Positions 47,895-57,555 are shown, counted from the first letter of the stretch. The stretch is DNA of 64,000 nucleotides from Photobacterium aphoticum (GCF_001029435.1 NZ_LDOV01000047.1:1-64000); one strand, 5' to 3'. Made by a program: numbers and translations. The notes: a model not told the origin generated them from the sequence alone.

Positions 47895-48592
47895 ACTACA
47901 CTACTCAAATTCATTATTATTTAGACTGCCAAAAAACAACCAATTGCATACGGGCGTACTATTTAAAAAGTCATCAACGCAAACAATACGACAGACACGA
48001 GTAATACATACTTCAAGTAAAATAATGCTTAGCGCAAAAAGGAGGTAACTATGAAAATGTATTAATATTGCGTCTTAAATACGTTAGATTTCGATTTAAA
48101 AGTAAATTTATGCTTTATGTCATTCAGTAACCTATTGTATTAACAACCAATTTATTGCGCAACGAAATACTTGAAATGTGTCAATAAAAACAAATACATT
48201 AATATAATTATATATATTTTAATATCGCTTGATTGTTGTACGGCACCATAATACGTTATTTTTCTCATGATTTTTAATAGATAGAACGTGTCATATTAAT
48301 GACGCTCATAAAAAGAATATACGTTCAAACTTAAATATGACTAGCAATCTATGGCCCGTATATTTTGCCTTACGTATCAGTGACACTCTGCCACAAAAAG
48401 GCATGACGGGTTAGACCACAGTTTGAGGATTCTACTTTCAAGCCATGATGGACGTCATATTTTTGACTTTATCACATCAATATGTCGTTGAGAGGTTCTC
48501 ATAAAAACCAATTCTGAAAGCTTCCACATATTGGTGCTAAAGTCGCGGCCATTGAAACTGATTGATATTGGCCCATTTGCATTTTGCTCATA
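47895..48592. other. AT-rich degenerate region
   Basis: About 700 bp of very AT-rich sequence with no intact gene. It includes a strong Shine-Dalgarno AAGGAGGT at 48039-48046 four bases before a four-codon ORF (48051-48065, MKMY). It leads into a broken esterase gene and may contain further unrecognisable parts of it. Confidence 0.5.
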
Positions 48593-48946
48593 GATTATGA
48601 AGACAAGCATCCCAGCTTAGTGGTTGTTGAGGTTGGCACAAACGATTTCAGTACCGATCCAGCTTCACATGAACCGTGGGGCGATATTGAACATGTGAAA
48701 GCCGGCTCGTCAAATACGTGAATGAGCTTAAGCAGCGTTATCACGCCGATGTCATTTTGATGCCCCGCCCTTCTTACCCGTACCGCAACCATCACAAAAC
48801 TGAATGTACAAGGTGTTAATGGCGTTCATCAAGTCACCTTTCCCACTGCGATGGAAGGCTGCAGTTGGCACCCTACCACCAAAGAGCACGAACAGATTGC
48901 GGCACAACTAAGTGATTCTATTAACGCGAATGACCTGCTCGACTAA
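48580..48946 (+). pseudogene. SGNH/GDSL esterase (CE2-like) remnant
   Basis: Three fragments in alternating frames together resemble the C-terminal half of a CE2-type SGNH hydrolase. Frame one (48593-48721) encodes LVVVEVGTNDFSTDP, the block III GxND motif. A shifted frame (48712 on) encodes YVNELKQRYHADVILMPRP. The original frame resumes (about 48807-48946) with EGCSWHPTTKEHEQIAAQL, the catalytic DxxH-type block, and a proper stop. The N-terminal block with the catalytic Ser is not recognisable. At least two frameshifts make it non-functional. Confidence 0.65.
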
Positions 48947-48991
48947 TCGCGTCGTTAATGCTCATACCGTTTCTTAGGATTCATTAACGTT

Positions 48992-49024
48992 AAAAAACCG
49001 GCTCGCTATACCGATAGCGAGCCG
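48992..49024 (-). terminator. Terminator of orphan membrane protein gene, left copy of a repeated terminator
   Basis: The stem CGGCTCGCTAT / ATAGCGAGCCG with loop ACCG has a minus-strand T6 tail. Its 33 bp match 50266-50298 at 32 positions, as direct repeats around the gene 49053-49934. Confidence 0.85.
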
Positions 49025-49052
49025 ATCTTATATTGAATTCCGTTCTCAAGGC

Positions 49053-49934
49053 TCAATCTGTCAAAGTATAGTGATTAATCAACCCATGACGGACCTTGAT
49101 GGTATTTCCGCTACCAGATAAAAACAAACGCATGACTTCACCTTCATAGGTAAATTTCACAAAACACTGCTCAACTTCGTACTCACGCCTTACTCTCGAA
49201 GAACGATACTCATACTCTTTCTTTGTCTTTTCATAGCAGTGTGTTGTTATCTCGCTGGTCAGTCGCGTTTCAGGATATGGATAATAAATCTCAACAATTA
49301 ACAAGCCTATTGACAGCAGTACAAGCGACACTGCGGTAAAAGATGTTTTTCTAAAAACGGCTAATGATTTTAGTAAAGAAGCCAATATTAACATAACAAT
49401 ACATATTCCCATATACATAAATGTATATGCGTAAATTTTAACATCTGATTCGATTGAACCCATAAAATGGCTATTTCTTCCAACCCACAGCGCGAGTATT
49501 GGCAATATTAAAAATGAGTACAAGCCAACCCCTATGTATCTTGTCTCAAGATCTTTACCAAATAACATCTTCCACATTCCACCAACAATGACCGAAAATG
49601 TCATTGGCATACACATCAGTAAAATAGGCGATGACATCAACAACATCATCGCCAATACTGGCGAGTCGTCTTTAATGAAAAAATAAGCACAAATAATAAC
49701 AATGACACATAGTGTATATTTTAAAATACGCCACTCCCGCTGACTAATTAAATTCAACCAAAGCTTAAATTTACTGGCTTTAGCTTCCCCACAATCAAAA
49801 GGCGCGGCTACCACTACTTCTTGGTCAAGATTAGAATTATTTGAACTCAATGGACTTGAGTCAACTAAATTTGATTTACCAAGCACTTTAAAAGGGTTTT
49901 TCTTTCTATTACGCTTTGTTATTCTATTTTTCAT
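49053..49934 (-). CDS. Orphan membrane protein of unknown function
   Basis: I do not recognise this 293-aa protein. A basic N-terminus (MKNRITKRNRKKNP) and a polar stretch to about residue 60 precede five or six hydrophobic helices (about 72-92, 94-116, 137-155, 168-192, 197-217). A C-terminal soluble domain of about 75 residues carries two cysteines and alternating charged/beta-like segments. Its AT-rich codon use differs from the neighbours. It stands alone between two near-identical terminators, which suggests recent acquisition. Confidence 0.6.
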   Translation of the reverse strand: MKNRITKRNRKKNPFKVLGKSNLVDSSPLSSNNSNLDQEVVVAAPFDCGEAKASKFKLWLNLISQREWRILKYTLCVIVIICAYFFIKDDSPVLAMMLLMSSPILLMCMPMTFSVIVGGMWKMLFGKDLETRYIGVGLYSFLILPILALWVGRNSHFMGSIESDVKIYAYTFMYMGICIVMLILASLLKSLAVFRKTSFTAVSLVLLSIGLLIVEIYYPYPETRLTSEITTHCYEKTKKEYEYRSSRVRREYEVEQCFVKFTYEGEVMRLFLSGSGNTIKVRHGLINHYTLTD

Positions 49935-50265
49935 TAGATTGATTCAGCCCTTTCCTTTTACTTGAAAGTTTTTCGATTCAAAAAATAACACTGACGAAAG
50001 CTGTATGTTTCATCTCTATGAAACATTACCAAAAATAGAATTTATGAAAATGGACACACGTTATTAAGATGTGAGTATGGAGACTAACACTGATAAAATT
50101 GAAATTGATAACCCACACATTTTCATTCGTTACCCTGAAAGTATTAGTGATATACCCACAATATTTCCAGGTTAAGTAAAAAATTTGAATCATTTCATGA
50201 AATCCAGATATCTCTTCATCACATAAGTACTTCGCGAATTCAAGCTTAACTTGGTTATCTGGCAA
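49935..50265. other. Gene-free AT-rich stretch
   Basis: About 330 bp. A minus-strand frame (50026-50307) is open here but starts inside a terminator and shows no family match, so it is not called. It could be a remnant of transferred DNA. Confidence 0.45.
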
Positions 50266-50299
50266 AAAAAACCGACTCGCTATACCGATAGCGAGCCGG
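50266..50299 (-). terminator. Terminator of alkaline phosphatase operon, right copy of a repeated terminator
   Basis: CTCGCTAT / ATAGCGAG plus CCG pairs with loop ACCG and a minus-strand T8 tail. It is nearly identical to 48992-49024 and lies about 45 bp after the stop of the gene at 50346. Confidence 0.85.
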
Positions 50300-50345
50300 T
50301 TTATCATGATTGAAGTCAGTTTAGCGCACAGTCGTTTCTACTGAC

Positions 50346-51113
50346 TCAATGGCGATGAGCACCTGCAGCATACACATACCCCGCTGCAATCACCTGCGCC
50401 AGAAAGGGATCATCCACCGCATCATCGGCGACATCGGCATAATCGGTCGAGAGGAAGCGTTTCCAATCCATTAACTGGCGAGTGTGCGTCGGTTGCCACG
50501 GTTTTAACGCCGTTAACCGATATTCATAACGCTTCATGTCACCGGCAATTTTCAGGTAAGCAGGCACATCTTCCTCATCTAACCACATGACGTCGATGGT
50601 CTGTTTGCCCCACTTTCCTTGGTAACACGTCATGCTCAGCATAGATACGTCACTGACGATGCTGCGCATTGCCTCACTCTGCGGACATGTCACCTTGGGT
50701 AACGTTGCGATGACCGAGGGTGAAATCAATTTTCCAACGCTTTGCCACTCACTGGGTAACTGCAATGAACGTAACGCCCCGTGCGGGTAGAAAACACTGC
50801 GTTCCGCCGATATAAAATGGCGGGTAAACGTGGTTTTCTCATGTTCATCGCGGCGCCAATGCTCAGCAACCTGTTGTTGCGGATACAGCAATACACGATC
50901 GGCCTGACTCATCCATAACTCAATCGATTTCTTCTTAGATTGAAAACCTAAGCTATCAGTAACGGTATAACTGGCAACGCTGCCCGCAGGTGGAACGCTT
51001 ACGGCTGGCTCTGTCTGGGTTAGCTCTGTCTGAGTTGACTCCGATACGTCAGACGCTTTCGCAAACATCACCATTACGCCCAACGTCAACATAACAATGA
51101 AACGGCTTATCAT
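50346..51113 (-). CDS. Exported hypothetical protein of the alkaline phosphatase operon
   Basis: This 255-aa protein has a Sec signal (MISRFIVMLTLGVMVMFAKA) and a Thr/Pro-rich linker to about residue 45. An unrecognised domain of about 200 residues follows, with two cysteines near positions 143 and 162 that could form a disulfide. Its ATG overlaps the phosphatase stop by 4 nt (ATGA), which indicates coupled translation and a common role, for example as a periplasmic partner of the phosphatases. No enzymatic motif is visible. Confidence 0.6.
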   Translation of the reverse strand: MISRFIVMLTLGVMVMFAKASDVSESTQTELTQTEPAVSVPPAGSVASYTVTDSLGFQSKKKSIELWMSQADRVLLYPQQQVAEHWRRDEHEKTTFTRHFISAERSVFYPHGALRSLQLPSEWQSVGKLISPSVIATLPKVTCPQSEAMRSIVSDVSMLSMTCYQGKWGKQTIDVMWLDEEDVPAYLKIAGDMKRYEYRLTALKPWQPTHTRQLMDWKRFLSTDYADVADDAVDDPFLAQVIAAGYVYAAGAHRH

Positions 51114-52717
51114 GATCCTGAGCTCGCTTGTGCCACACCATTTTCAGCACGATTTATCAAATCCCCAGCTTGACTCATGATATGGAAGATCATGTTTTGC
51201 TCGAGGGTACCTCGCACCAAATGCGCCCCTGGCCCTGTGGCATATATCGCCACATCTTCACCGGCATGGGTTTCACTGCTGAGCGGCACTAACGACTGGT
51301 TTAAGCTATCCACCGTGAGGCCTTCATCATACAAGGCAACACGCTCGCCATTGGCATCATAAGATTGATTGTCACGCGCACTTGGCCCATTGCTATAAAG
51401 CAACGTGGTATACGGCTTGCCATCTAAGGCCAATTGTAACTGTCCATCTGTATTACGAACTAAACCCAGAATATCGTTACCTCGTTGAGCGTAGCCCCCC
51501 ATCGTCATCACGTGCGAATGGTCTGCGGTAACAATGATCAACGTTTCTTCCGGATTCGTCATCGCCACGACACGCTCAACAGCGTCATGCAATGCTTGGG
51601 TATCATGCAAGGCTAATCCCGCTTTGGTACCGTGGTGCGCATGGTCAATCCGCCCAGCTTCAATCATCAGGAAAAAGCCTTGGTCATTTTTTGATAGCAC
51701 GTTCAACGCCGCTTCGGTCATTTCTGCCAGTGACGGCTCTTCCTCCGCATCTCGTTGTGCTTCATAGGACATGTGCGAACGGGTAAACAAGCCCATTAAG
51801 CGGGTCGTATTACTGGCATCCAGTTGCGCCAGCCCCTCTCGGTTTTCCACATAAACATTACCTGCATCTTTGGCTTGCCACTCTGTAATGAGATTTCTGC
51901 CATCGTCACGGTATCCGTAACCTTCCGTTTGGGTGTAATCAAGGAAATTACGGCGTCCGCCACCTAATACCACATCCAGACCACCGCCTATCTCGTAGTT
52001 AACAAGCTGCTCAGCAATATCGCGACACCCTAACCCATCTTGTCCGTCACGCTTGATGTAATAATCCGCTTCCCATCCCCGAGCTGGCGTACGGGCATAG
52101 GTTGCCGCAGGGGTCGCATGGGTCACACGCGCAGTGGCGACGATGCCTGCACTCATACCCGCCATCTTGGCCAGATCAAGCGCTGAGACTAATTCATCAT
52201 TCTGGGAGGCGGTGCAATCACCATAACCAACCGACGGCCCGATGTTGATCCCGCCACGGAAGGTTTTCACCCCAGTCATCATTGCGGTCATGGTGCCCGC
52301 TGAATCAGGGGTTTGCGAGTCGGTATTGTAGGTTTTAGAGAGAGCGACATAAGGAAAACGCTCAAAACTCAGGGCGTACTCTTCGCCCCCTTCATTGTCG
52401 GCTTGCGTCTGTCCCACCAAGATACGGCCTGCGGTCAGGGTTGAGATCCCCATGCCATCACCCACGATCAATATTATGTTTTTCGCCGTTTGGGTGTTTT
52501 CAACCAGCGCCATATTCTGCACTAACTGTTTTTCACCCTCGTCATACCATTTATTGGCGTTCGCCGCCCCAATCGATGGCACCACCGTATTACCGGAACC
52601 ATCCGATGCATCGTTATTGTCTGAATCATTGCATCCTGTCAGACCCAGTGCAGATACCACCGCGCTAACCAGCAATGCACATTGCCAAGATTTACGCAGC
52701 AAATAGTGTGTTTTCAT
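51110..52717 (-). CDS. Alkaline phosphatase, PhoA family, lipoprotein
   Basis: This 535-aa phosphatase begins with a lipoprotein signal whose lipobox is LTGC, followed by an Asp/Asn/Ser-rich tether. Catalytic features are VGDGMGIS, the nucleophile Ser in TPDSAGTMTAMMTG, THATPAATYA, EAGRIDHAHHG, TADHSHV and SSETHAGEDVAIYATG. ATG 52717 is chosen for GGAGA upstream; the outer frame start at 52729 overlaps it. It is clearly homologous to the next phosphatase gene 11 bp upstream, so the two look like a tandem duplication with different anchoring. Confidence 0.93.
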   Translation of the reverse strand: MKTHYLLRKSWQCALLVSAVVSALGLTGCNDSDNNDASDGSGNTVVPSIGAANANKWYDEGEKQLVQNMALVENTQTAKNIILIVGDGMGISTLTAGRILVGQTQADNEGGEEYALSFERFPYVALSKTYNTDSQTPDSAGTMTAMMTGVKTFRGGINIGPSVGYGDCTASQNDELVSALDLAKMAGMSAGIVATARVTHATPAATYARTPARGWEADYYIKRDGQDGLGCRDIAEQLVNYEIGGGLDVVLGGGRRNFLDYTQTEGYGYRDDGRNLITEWQAKDAGNVYVENREGLAQLDASNTTRLMGLFTRSHMSYEAQRDAEEEPSLAEMTEAALNVLSKNDQGFFLMIEAGRIDHAHHGTKAGLALHDTQALHDAVERVVAMTNPEETLIIVTADHSHVMTMGGYAQRGNDILGLVRNTDGQLQLALDGKPYTTLLYSNGPSARDNQSYDANGERVALYDEGLTVDSLNQSLVPLSSETHAGEDVAIYATGPGAHLVRGTLEQNMIFHIMSQAGDLINRAENGVAQASSGS

Positions 52718-52728
52718 GATGTTCTCCA

Positions 52729-54216
52729 TTATTCGTAGCGTCGACCTTGCAACGACAAGGTGCGGTTAATGACATGATAGATATAGTTTTGTTCAACAAG
52801 GCCGTTAAACCATTGTGCGCCGGGCCCCATGGCATAAATCGCCACATCTTCACCAGCGTGGGTTTCACTGCTTAACGGGACAAGGGCTTGTTGCTGAAAA
52901 TCATCTGCTTGGGTATTCACATCCGTTAAATCCACGCGCTCGCCTTCATTAAAGGTCGTGAGTGCCCCCGGCCCATTGGCATAGCCCAAGGTGGTATAAG
53001 GTTTATCATCTTTGGCTAAGACGTTACCGCTCGCTCCGGCGGCTAAACCTAAAATAGGATTCCCTCGCTGCTGATAGCCAGCCATCGTCATTACATGAGA
53101 GTGATCTGCTGTCACAATGATGAGGGTGTCATCCAGTTGATTGGCATCTGCCAACTTTTGCACCGTGTGTGAAATGGTTTGATGGAACTGCTCCGTTTCC
53201 GTCAGCGCCAATTTAGCGATACCCGCATGATGACCATGATCGATACGGCCCGATTCCACCATTAAATAGAAGCCATCATTATCAGCCAGCAAATGATTCA
53301 GTGCGGTATCCGTCATTTCTGTCAATGACGGTTGTGTTGTCCCCTCTCGGTGCAACTCGTACTCCATATGAGAATCAGAGAATAAACCCAGCACTTGCTG
53401 CTCTGAACCGACAGGCAGATCTTTCATGGCCGAAGCGGTATCAACAAACTGACGTTGCGCTGGTGCAGTATCGATCCATTCTTGGATCAGATTACGCGCA
53501 TCGGTACGACGCCCAGAGAGCCCTTCCCCACTGGGTTCAAAGCTACGACGTCCACCACCGAATACAATGTCGATGGCGGAATCGCTTTCCACCAATTGCA
53601 ATGCAATATCTTTGACTTTACCGTTACAGTCTTCAGGCACACCACTTTCCCAACCGCGATCTGAAATGTGGGCGTATGTGGCTGCGGGGGTAGCGTGCGT
53701 AATACGTGCCGTAGAAACAATGCCGGTATTCATGCCACGCTCTGATGCATATTCAAGGGAGGTTTTAAGTGTTGCAGCCTCAACACCGCAGTCCCCTCGG
53801 TCAATATAATCACTGACCGAGAGCATGCCCGCGCGTGTTTTCACCCCCGTAACCATAGCGGTCATCGTACCGGCAGAATCGGGCACCTGCATGTCGGTGT
53901 TATAGGTTTTAGCCAAGGCAGTATAAGGAAACTGCTCGAAACTCAGCAGGAACTCCTCGCCACCTTGATGATTAATTTGGCTCTGTCCAACGAAAATACG
54001 CGCCGCCGTTTGTGTGCTGATCCCCATACCATCACCAATAAATAAGATGACATTTTTAGCTTCATCATAAGCAACAGGCTTTTGGGTAATCTCTGCTATT
54101 TTTGCCTGCCCATCCTGAAACCACACACTCTGGGTCTGGTTATCAGGCAACACACCGGCAGATGCCGAGGACATGGCGAGGACGCTTGTAAAAACAAGCG
54201 TAGAGGTCGAATTCAT
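52729..54216 (-). CDS. Alkaline phosphatase, PhoA family, exported
   Basis: This 495-aa phosphatase has a Sec signal (cleavage near SASA) and the same motif set as its downstream neighbour: IGDGMGIS, VPDSAGTMTAMVTG with the nucleophile Ser, THATPAATYA, ESGRIDHGHHAG, TADHSHVM and SSETHAGEDVAIYAMG. It is the first gene of a three-gene operon (phosphatase, lipoprotein phosphatase, hypothetical). A Pho-box-like repeat array lies about 100-130 bp upstream, so induction by phosphate limitation is likely. Confidence 0.93.
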   Translation of the reverse strand: MNSTSTLVFTSVLAMSSASAGVLPDNQTQSVWFQDGQAKIAEITQKPVAYDEAKNVILFIGDGMGISTQTAARIFVGQSQINHQGGEEFLLSFEQFPYTALAKTYNTDMQVPDSAGTMTAMVTGVKTRAGMLSVSDYIDRGDCGVEAATLKTSLEYASERGMNTGIVSTARITHATPAATYAHISDRGWESGVPEDCNGKVKDIALQLVESDSAIDIVFGGGRRSFEPSGEGLSGRRTDARNLIQEWIDTAPAQRQFVDTASAMKDLPVGSEQQVLGLFSDSHMEYELHREGTTQPSLTEMTDTALNHLLADNDGFYLMVESGRIDHGHHAGIAKLALTETEQFHQTISHTVQKLADANQLDDTLIIVTADHSHVMTMAGYQQRGNPILGLAAGASGNVLAKDDKPYTTLGYANGPGALTTFNEGERVDLTDVNTQADDFQQQALVPLSSETHAGEDVAIYAMGPGAQWFNGLVEQNYIYHVINRTLSLQGRRYE

Positions 54217-54655
54217 GACTTACACTTCCCTATGTCGATATTGAATACCATCCAACGCGTGATGATTCCATTCCACGTTGGTTCAAAAAACACAGAGAGT
54301 AAATCAAGCTTATATGACAGAGAGAAAGACAGAAAATGACAAAATTATTTAACGTGAATAGAGGCTGATTAAGATGCGGTAATACAACCAAAACTAATAG
54401 TGTTATAACATAACAATAAATAGGATTATTACCCGATATATCAAAAAATAAAGAGTGTTGGAGTAATCAACAAATGCGACAACCTCAATGGTATTACGAT
54501 GAATTCATTAAACTCACTTTTGCATTCCTCGCCTCAGGCAACTTTGACAGCCTATTGATTCATCCCTAATAAATCAATTTGTGAAAACAAGGCAAGAGTA
54601 AACAAAGGTATCAGTGTCTTTTTCATTGACCATGGCTTGTTTAATTGCCCTTGAA
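54217..54655. other. Upstream region of the phosphatase operon
   Basis: About 440 bp. It holds the Pho-box-like array (54314-54343) and otherwise AT-rich sequence with no gene seen. Confidence 0.5.
54314..54343 (-). promoter_or_regulatory. Pho-box-like array upstream of tandem alkaline phosphatases
   Basis: Read on the minus strand, three TGTC cores (TTGTCAT, CTGTCTT, CTGTCAT) recur at 10- and 12-bp steps, close to the 11-bp period of PhoB half-sites (CTGTCAT). The spacing is not perfect, so PhoB control is likely but not certain. Confidence 0.5.
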
Positions 54656-54683
54656 AAGAAAAGTGATGAAACACATCACTTTT
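54656..54683 (-). terminator. Terminator of the malic enzyme gene
   Basis: AAAGTGATG (54660-54668) and CATCACTTT (54674-54682) pair around AAACA, with a minus-strand TTCTTTTC tail, about 30 bp after the stop. Confidence 0.75.
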
Positions 54684-54710
54684 CTAAACAATGGCTGATT
54701 TTATTTCACG

Positions 54711-56426
54711 CTACACCCTGCGATAAGGTAAATACACAGGCTCCCAGATATGCGCAGCAAGTTCCTGCTCAATATCTTTACCCACTAATGCACTATTAGC
54801 CTCCGTCGCCTGCATGTTTTCCAAAATGCGACTCGCGACATGCAGAGAAACGTCTTTTAACTGACTAATACGTGGATAAACACACCCATTCTGTAAATCG
54901 GCATCGCTCACCTTTTCAGCCAGCGCATAAGATGCCGTGGTAAACATATCTAAGGGGATTTTCGACGCCTTCGAAACAATAGCCGCAAGTCCGACACCTG
55001 GGAATATAAAGACATTATTCCCTTGGCCTATACGGTATTCATAGCCATTGTACGTCACATTCTCAAACGGGCTGCCTGTTGCGACAATAGCCTGACCATC
55101 ACTCCATTGATAAATATCTTCTGGCACGGCTTCGCAGTTTGCTGTCGGGTTCGACAATGGGAACACCATCGGCCGCTTGGTATACTCCATCATCTTCTGG
55201 ACATGCTCTTCCTGAAATGCCCCGCCAATGCCACTGGTCCCCAATAACACCGTCACTGGATGGTGATTGATCAGCTCGGTTAATGACACTTTGCTAGGTT
55301 CTGCTACCGACCAGCCTTCGGCTAAAGCTCTTGGCTTCGCATAGCGTTTTTTGTATTCATCCAAGCCGTCTCGGTCATCAAACACTAACCCTTGGGAATC
55401 GAGAATAAAGATCTTATCGCGTGCTGCCGCATGCGAACACCCTTCTTTCAGTAGCCCTGCATAGATTTGGTCAGCAACACCCACGCCGCCCGCACCAGCG
55501 CCGTACACCACATAGGTCTGATCAGCCAAAGACTCCTGCTTAATCTTCACCGCGCCCAAAATACCGGCGAGTACCACCGAGCCTGTCCCCTGAATATCAT
55601 CATTAAACGACGGCAGAAACTCTTCATAATCAGTCAGGTTGTCAAACGCATTTGATTTACTGAAATCTTCCCATTGCAGCACGGCATTTGGGAAAGTACG
55701 CTTAACCTGATGAACAAATTCTTTGATGAAGGCTTTATATTCTGCCCCACGCAACCGTCGGCGAGGAATACCAAGATACATAGGGTCATCCAACAAATCT
55801 TGGTTGTCTGTACCGACATCCAGCGCAATAGGAAGACAGTGTGCGGGGTGTATACCAGCTCCCAGGGTATACAAGGACAGCTTACCAATCGGGATCCCCA
55901 TCCCTCCCACACCTTGGTCGCCTAGCCCTAAAATACCCTGACTGTCAGTCACAACAATGATCTTGATATCTTTACCGGAAAAGTGCTGTGCCTGCTCATC
56001 CATCTTACTGACGTTGTCTTGAGTGACATATAAACCACGCGCTTTCTGATAACGATGGCTGAATTCTTGACAGGCTTTACCCACTGTAGGGGTATAAATG
56101 ATAGGGGTCATCTCTTCAATATGGCGAGAAAGTAATGCATAGAAGAGGGTTTCATTACGATCTTGTAGGGCACGTAAGAACAGGTATTTTTCAATGTCCG
56201 TTGATGCATTTTTAAACCCGTCATAAACACGATTTAATTGGTGTTCAAAGGTTTGCACTCTCGGGGGGAGTAACCCATCAAGCTGGAACATTTTGCGCTC
56301 TTCGTATGAGAATGCGGTACTTTTATTTAAGGTTCGATCATTGAGTAATTCCGTTCCAGTCAGCGAGACGGGCCGAAACGCATTCCCGTTTTCATCCTTC
56401 CAACGCAAATATTTTCCAGTTGTCAT
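54711..56426 (-). CDS. maeA: NAD-dependent malic enzyme
   Basis: This 571-aa oxidative decarboxylase converts malate to pyruvate and CO2 with NAD. It has the N-terminal FSYEERKMFQLDGLLPPR segment and the catalytic IIYTPTVGKACQEF region. The metal site follows in QWEDF and FNDDIQGT, then the Rossmann motif GAGAGGVGVADQI and FPLSNPTANCEA. Its length fits E. coli MaeA (565 aa). GGAG lies eight bases before the ATG. It is a single-gene unit at the right edge of the accessory block. Confidence 0.93.
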   Translation of the reverse strand: MTTGKYLRWKDENGNAFRPVSLTGTELLNDRTLNKSTAFSYEERKMFQLDGLLPPRVQTFEHQLNRVYDGFKNASTDIEKYLFLRALQDRNETLFYALLSRHIEEMTPIIYTPTVGKACQEFSHRYQKARGLYVTQDNVSKMDEQAQHFSGKDIKIIVVTDSQGILGLGDQGVGGMGIPIGKLSLYTLGAGIHPAHCLPIALDVGTDNQDLLDDPMYLGIPRRRLRGAEYKAFIKEFVHQVKRTFPNAVLQWEDFSKSNAFDNLTDYEEFLPSFNDDIQGTGSVVLAGILGAVKIKQESLADQTYVVYGAGAGGVGVADQIYAGLLKEGCSHAAARDKIFILDSQGLVFDDRDGLDEYKKRYAKPRALAEGWSVAEPSKVSLTELINHHPVTVLLGTSGIGGAFQEEHVQKMMEYTKRPMVFPLSNPTANCEAVPEDIYQWSDGQAIVATGSPFENVTYNGYEYRIGQGNNVFIFPGVGLAAIVSKASKIPLDMFTTASYALAEKVSDADLQNGCVYPRISQLKDVSLHVASRILENMQATEANSALVGKDIEQELAAHIWEPVYLPYRRV

Positions 56427-56814
56427 TGTGTTTCTCCATTCACATTCATACTGTTTTTATTGATTCTTTTATTCTCAAAGCCAGTAACCAATATGGTGGG
56501 TTAGCATCATGCCGGGTACTCACTGATTGTAAGTTCTTTAAATGAACAAAAATGTGACATTGATGCGGTTGGAAACATATGCAACTTAAAGTGCGGTGTA
56601 TAGATCACTACCTCTTTAAAGCTGATCGCTGAAGCAGCCTTGATTGCGGCAAAACTGAGTGGGCGGAGCTGACTCCGACATAGAGAACTTGCTGAATGTT
56701 CGAAGTGAGCAGACGTGATGATTAAGGCTAAAAAGAAACGTAGATTAACGGAGGATAGAACGAATGGAGGAAACTTGAAATTCAGGTGCGAGGACTATTT
56801 ATTGTGGTCCAGAA
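56427..56814. other. Intergenic region between rplT and maeA
   Basis: About 390 bp without a gene. A small perfect hairpin CGGAG-CTGA-CTCCG lies at 56664-56677. The maeA promoter must be at the left end. This is the junction where the accessory block meets the translation operon. Confidence 0.5.
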
Positions 56815-56846
56815 ACGAAAAAAGGAGAGCCGAAGCTCTCCTTTTC
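56815..56846 (-). terminator. Terminator of the thrS-infC-rpmI-rplT operon
   Basis: AAAGGAGAGC (56821-56830) and GCTCTCCTTT (56835-56844) pair around CGAA, with a minus-strand TTTTCG tail, about 22 bp after the rplT stop. Confidence 0.85.
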
Positions 56847-56867
56847 CGAAAAAACTAAACTGTAAAA

Positions 56868-57221
56868 TTACAGAGCAGCTTTTGCTTTCTCAACAAGCAC
56901 TGTGAAAGTTGCTTTGTCGAATACAGCGATATCAGCAAGGATCTTACGATCGATTTCGATAGACGCTTTCTTAAGACCGTTGATGAAACGGCTGTAAGAC
57001 ATACCGTTCTGACGAGCAGCAGCGTTGATACGTGCAATCCATAGTTGACGGAAAGTACGTTTCTTCTGACGACGGTCACGGTAAGCGTATTGACCAGCTT
57101 TAGTAACAGCCTGGAAAGCTACGCGGTAAACACGTGAACGTGCACCGTAGTAACCTTTAGCTTGTTTCAGAACTTTCTTGTGACGTGCACGCGCTTGTAC
57201 ACCACGTTTTACGCGAGGCAT
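56868..57221 (-). CDS. rplT: 50S ribosomal protein L20
   Basis: This 117-aa protein is almost identical to E. coli L20 (118 aa): [30 protein letters not shown] and the C-terminal [19 protein letters not shown]. It binds 23S rRNA early in assembly and in E. coli represses its own operon. It is the last gene of the operon; pheS does not follow as it does in E. coli. Confidence 0.98.
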   Translation of the reverse strand: MPRVKRGVQARARHKKVLKQAKGYYGARSRVYRVAFQAVTKAGQYAYRDRRQKKRTFRQLWIARINAAARQNGMSYSRFINGLKKASIEIDRKILADIAVFDKATFTVLVEKAKAAL

Positions 57222-57263
57222 AGGAGACTCCTAACTAAAATTAAAAAATAAAACTAAAAACGA

Positions 57264-57458
57264 TTAAGCGAATGGAAGCATGCGAGCAACTGCAGCCACT
57301 TCACACTTAGGAAGGATTGCATTTGGACGTAGCTGACGCTTGTTCTTAGTAGTACGTTTAGTCAGGATGTGACGCTTAGTTGCGTGCTTAAACTTGAAGC
57401 CACCAGCAGTTTTCTTGAAACGCTTAGCAGCACCTTTGTTGGATTTCATCTTAGGCAT
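57264..57458 (-). CDS. rpmI: 50S ribosomal protein L35
   Basis: This 64-aa basic protein has [20 protein letters not shown] and the [12 protein letters not shown] segment typical of L35. ATG 57458 is chosen from the family N-terminus; the frame's outer start at 57473 overlaps the ribosome binding site. It lies 42 bp upstream of rplT. Confidence 0.97.
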   Translation of the reverse strand: MPKMKSNKGAAKRFKKTAGGFKFKHATKRHILTKRTTKNKRQLRPNAILPKCEVAAVARMLPFA

Positions 57459-57555
57459 GATGAGACTCCGCATTGTTGATAGTTAATAAACATAGTAATA
57501 AGGCGAACAAAAAGCGCTGCATGAAGCAGCGCTTTATGCTACTTGAATGCCTTAA

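Noticed and set aside
50026-50307. Minus-strand 93-codon frame
   Set aside because: Its start lies inside the terminator hairpin at 50266-50299 and no family match was seen. It may be a remnant but is not a supported gene.
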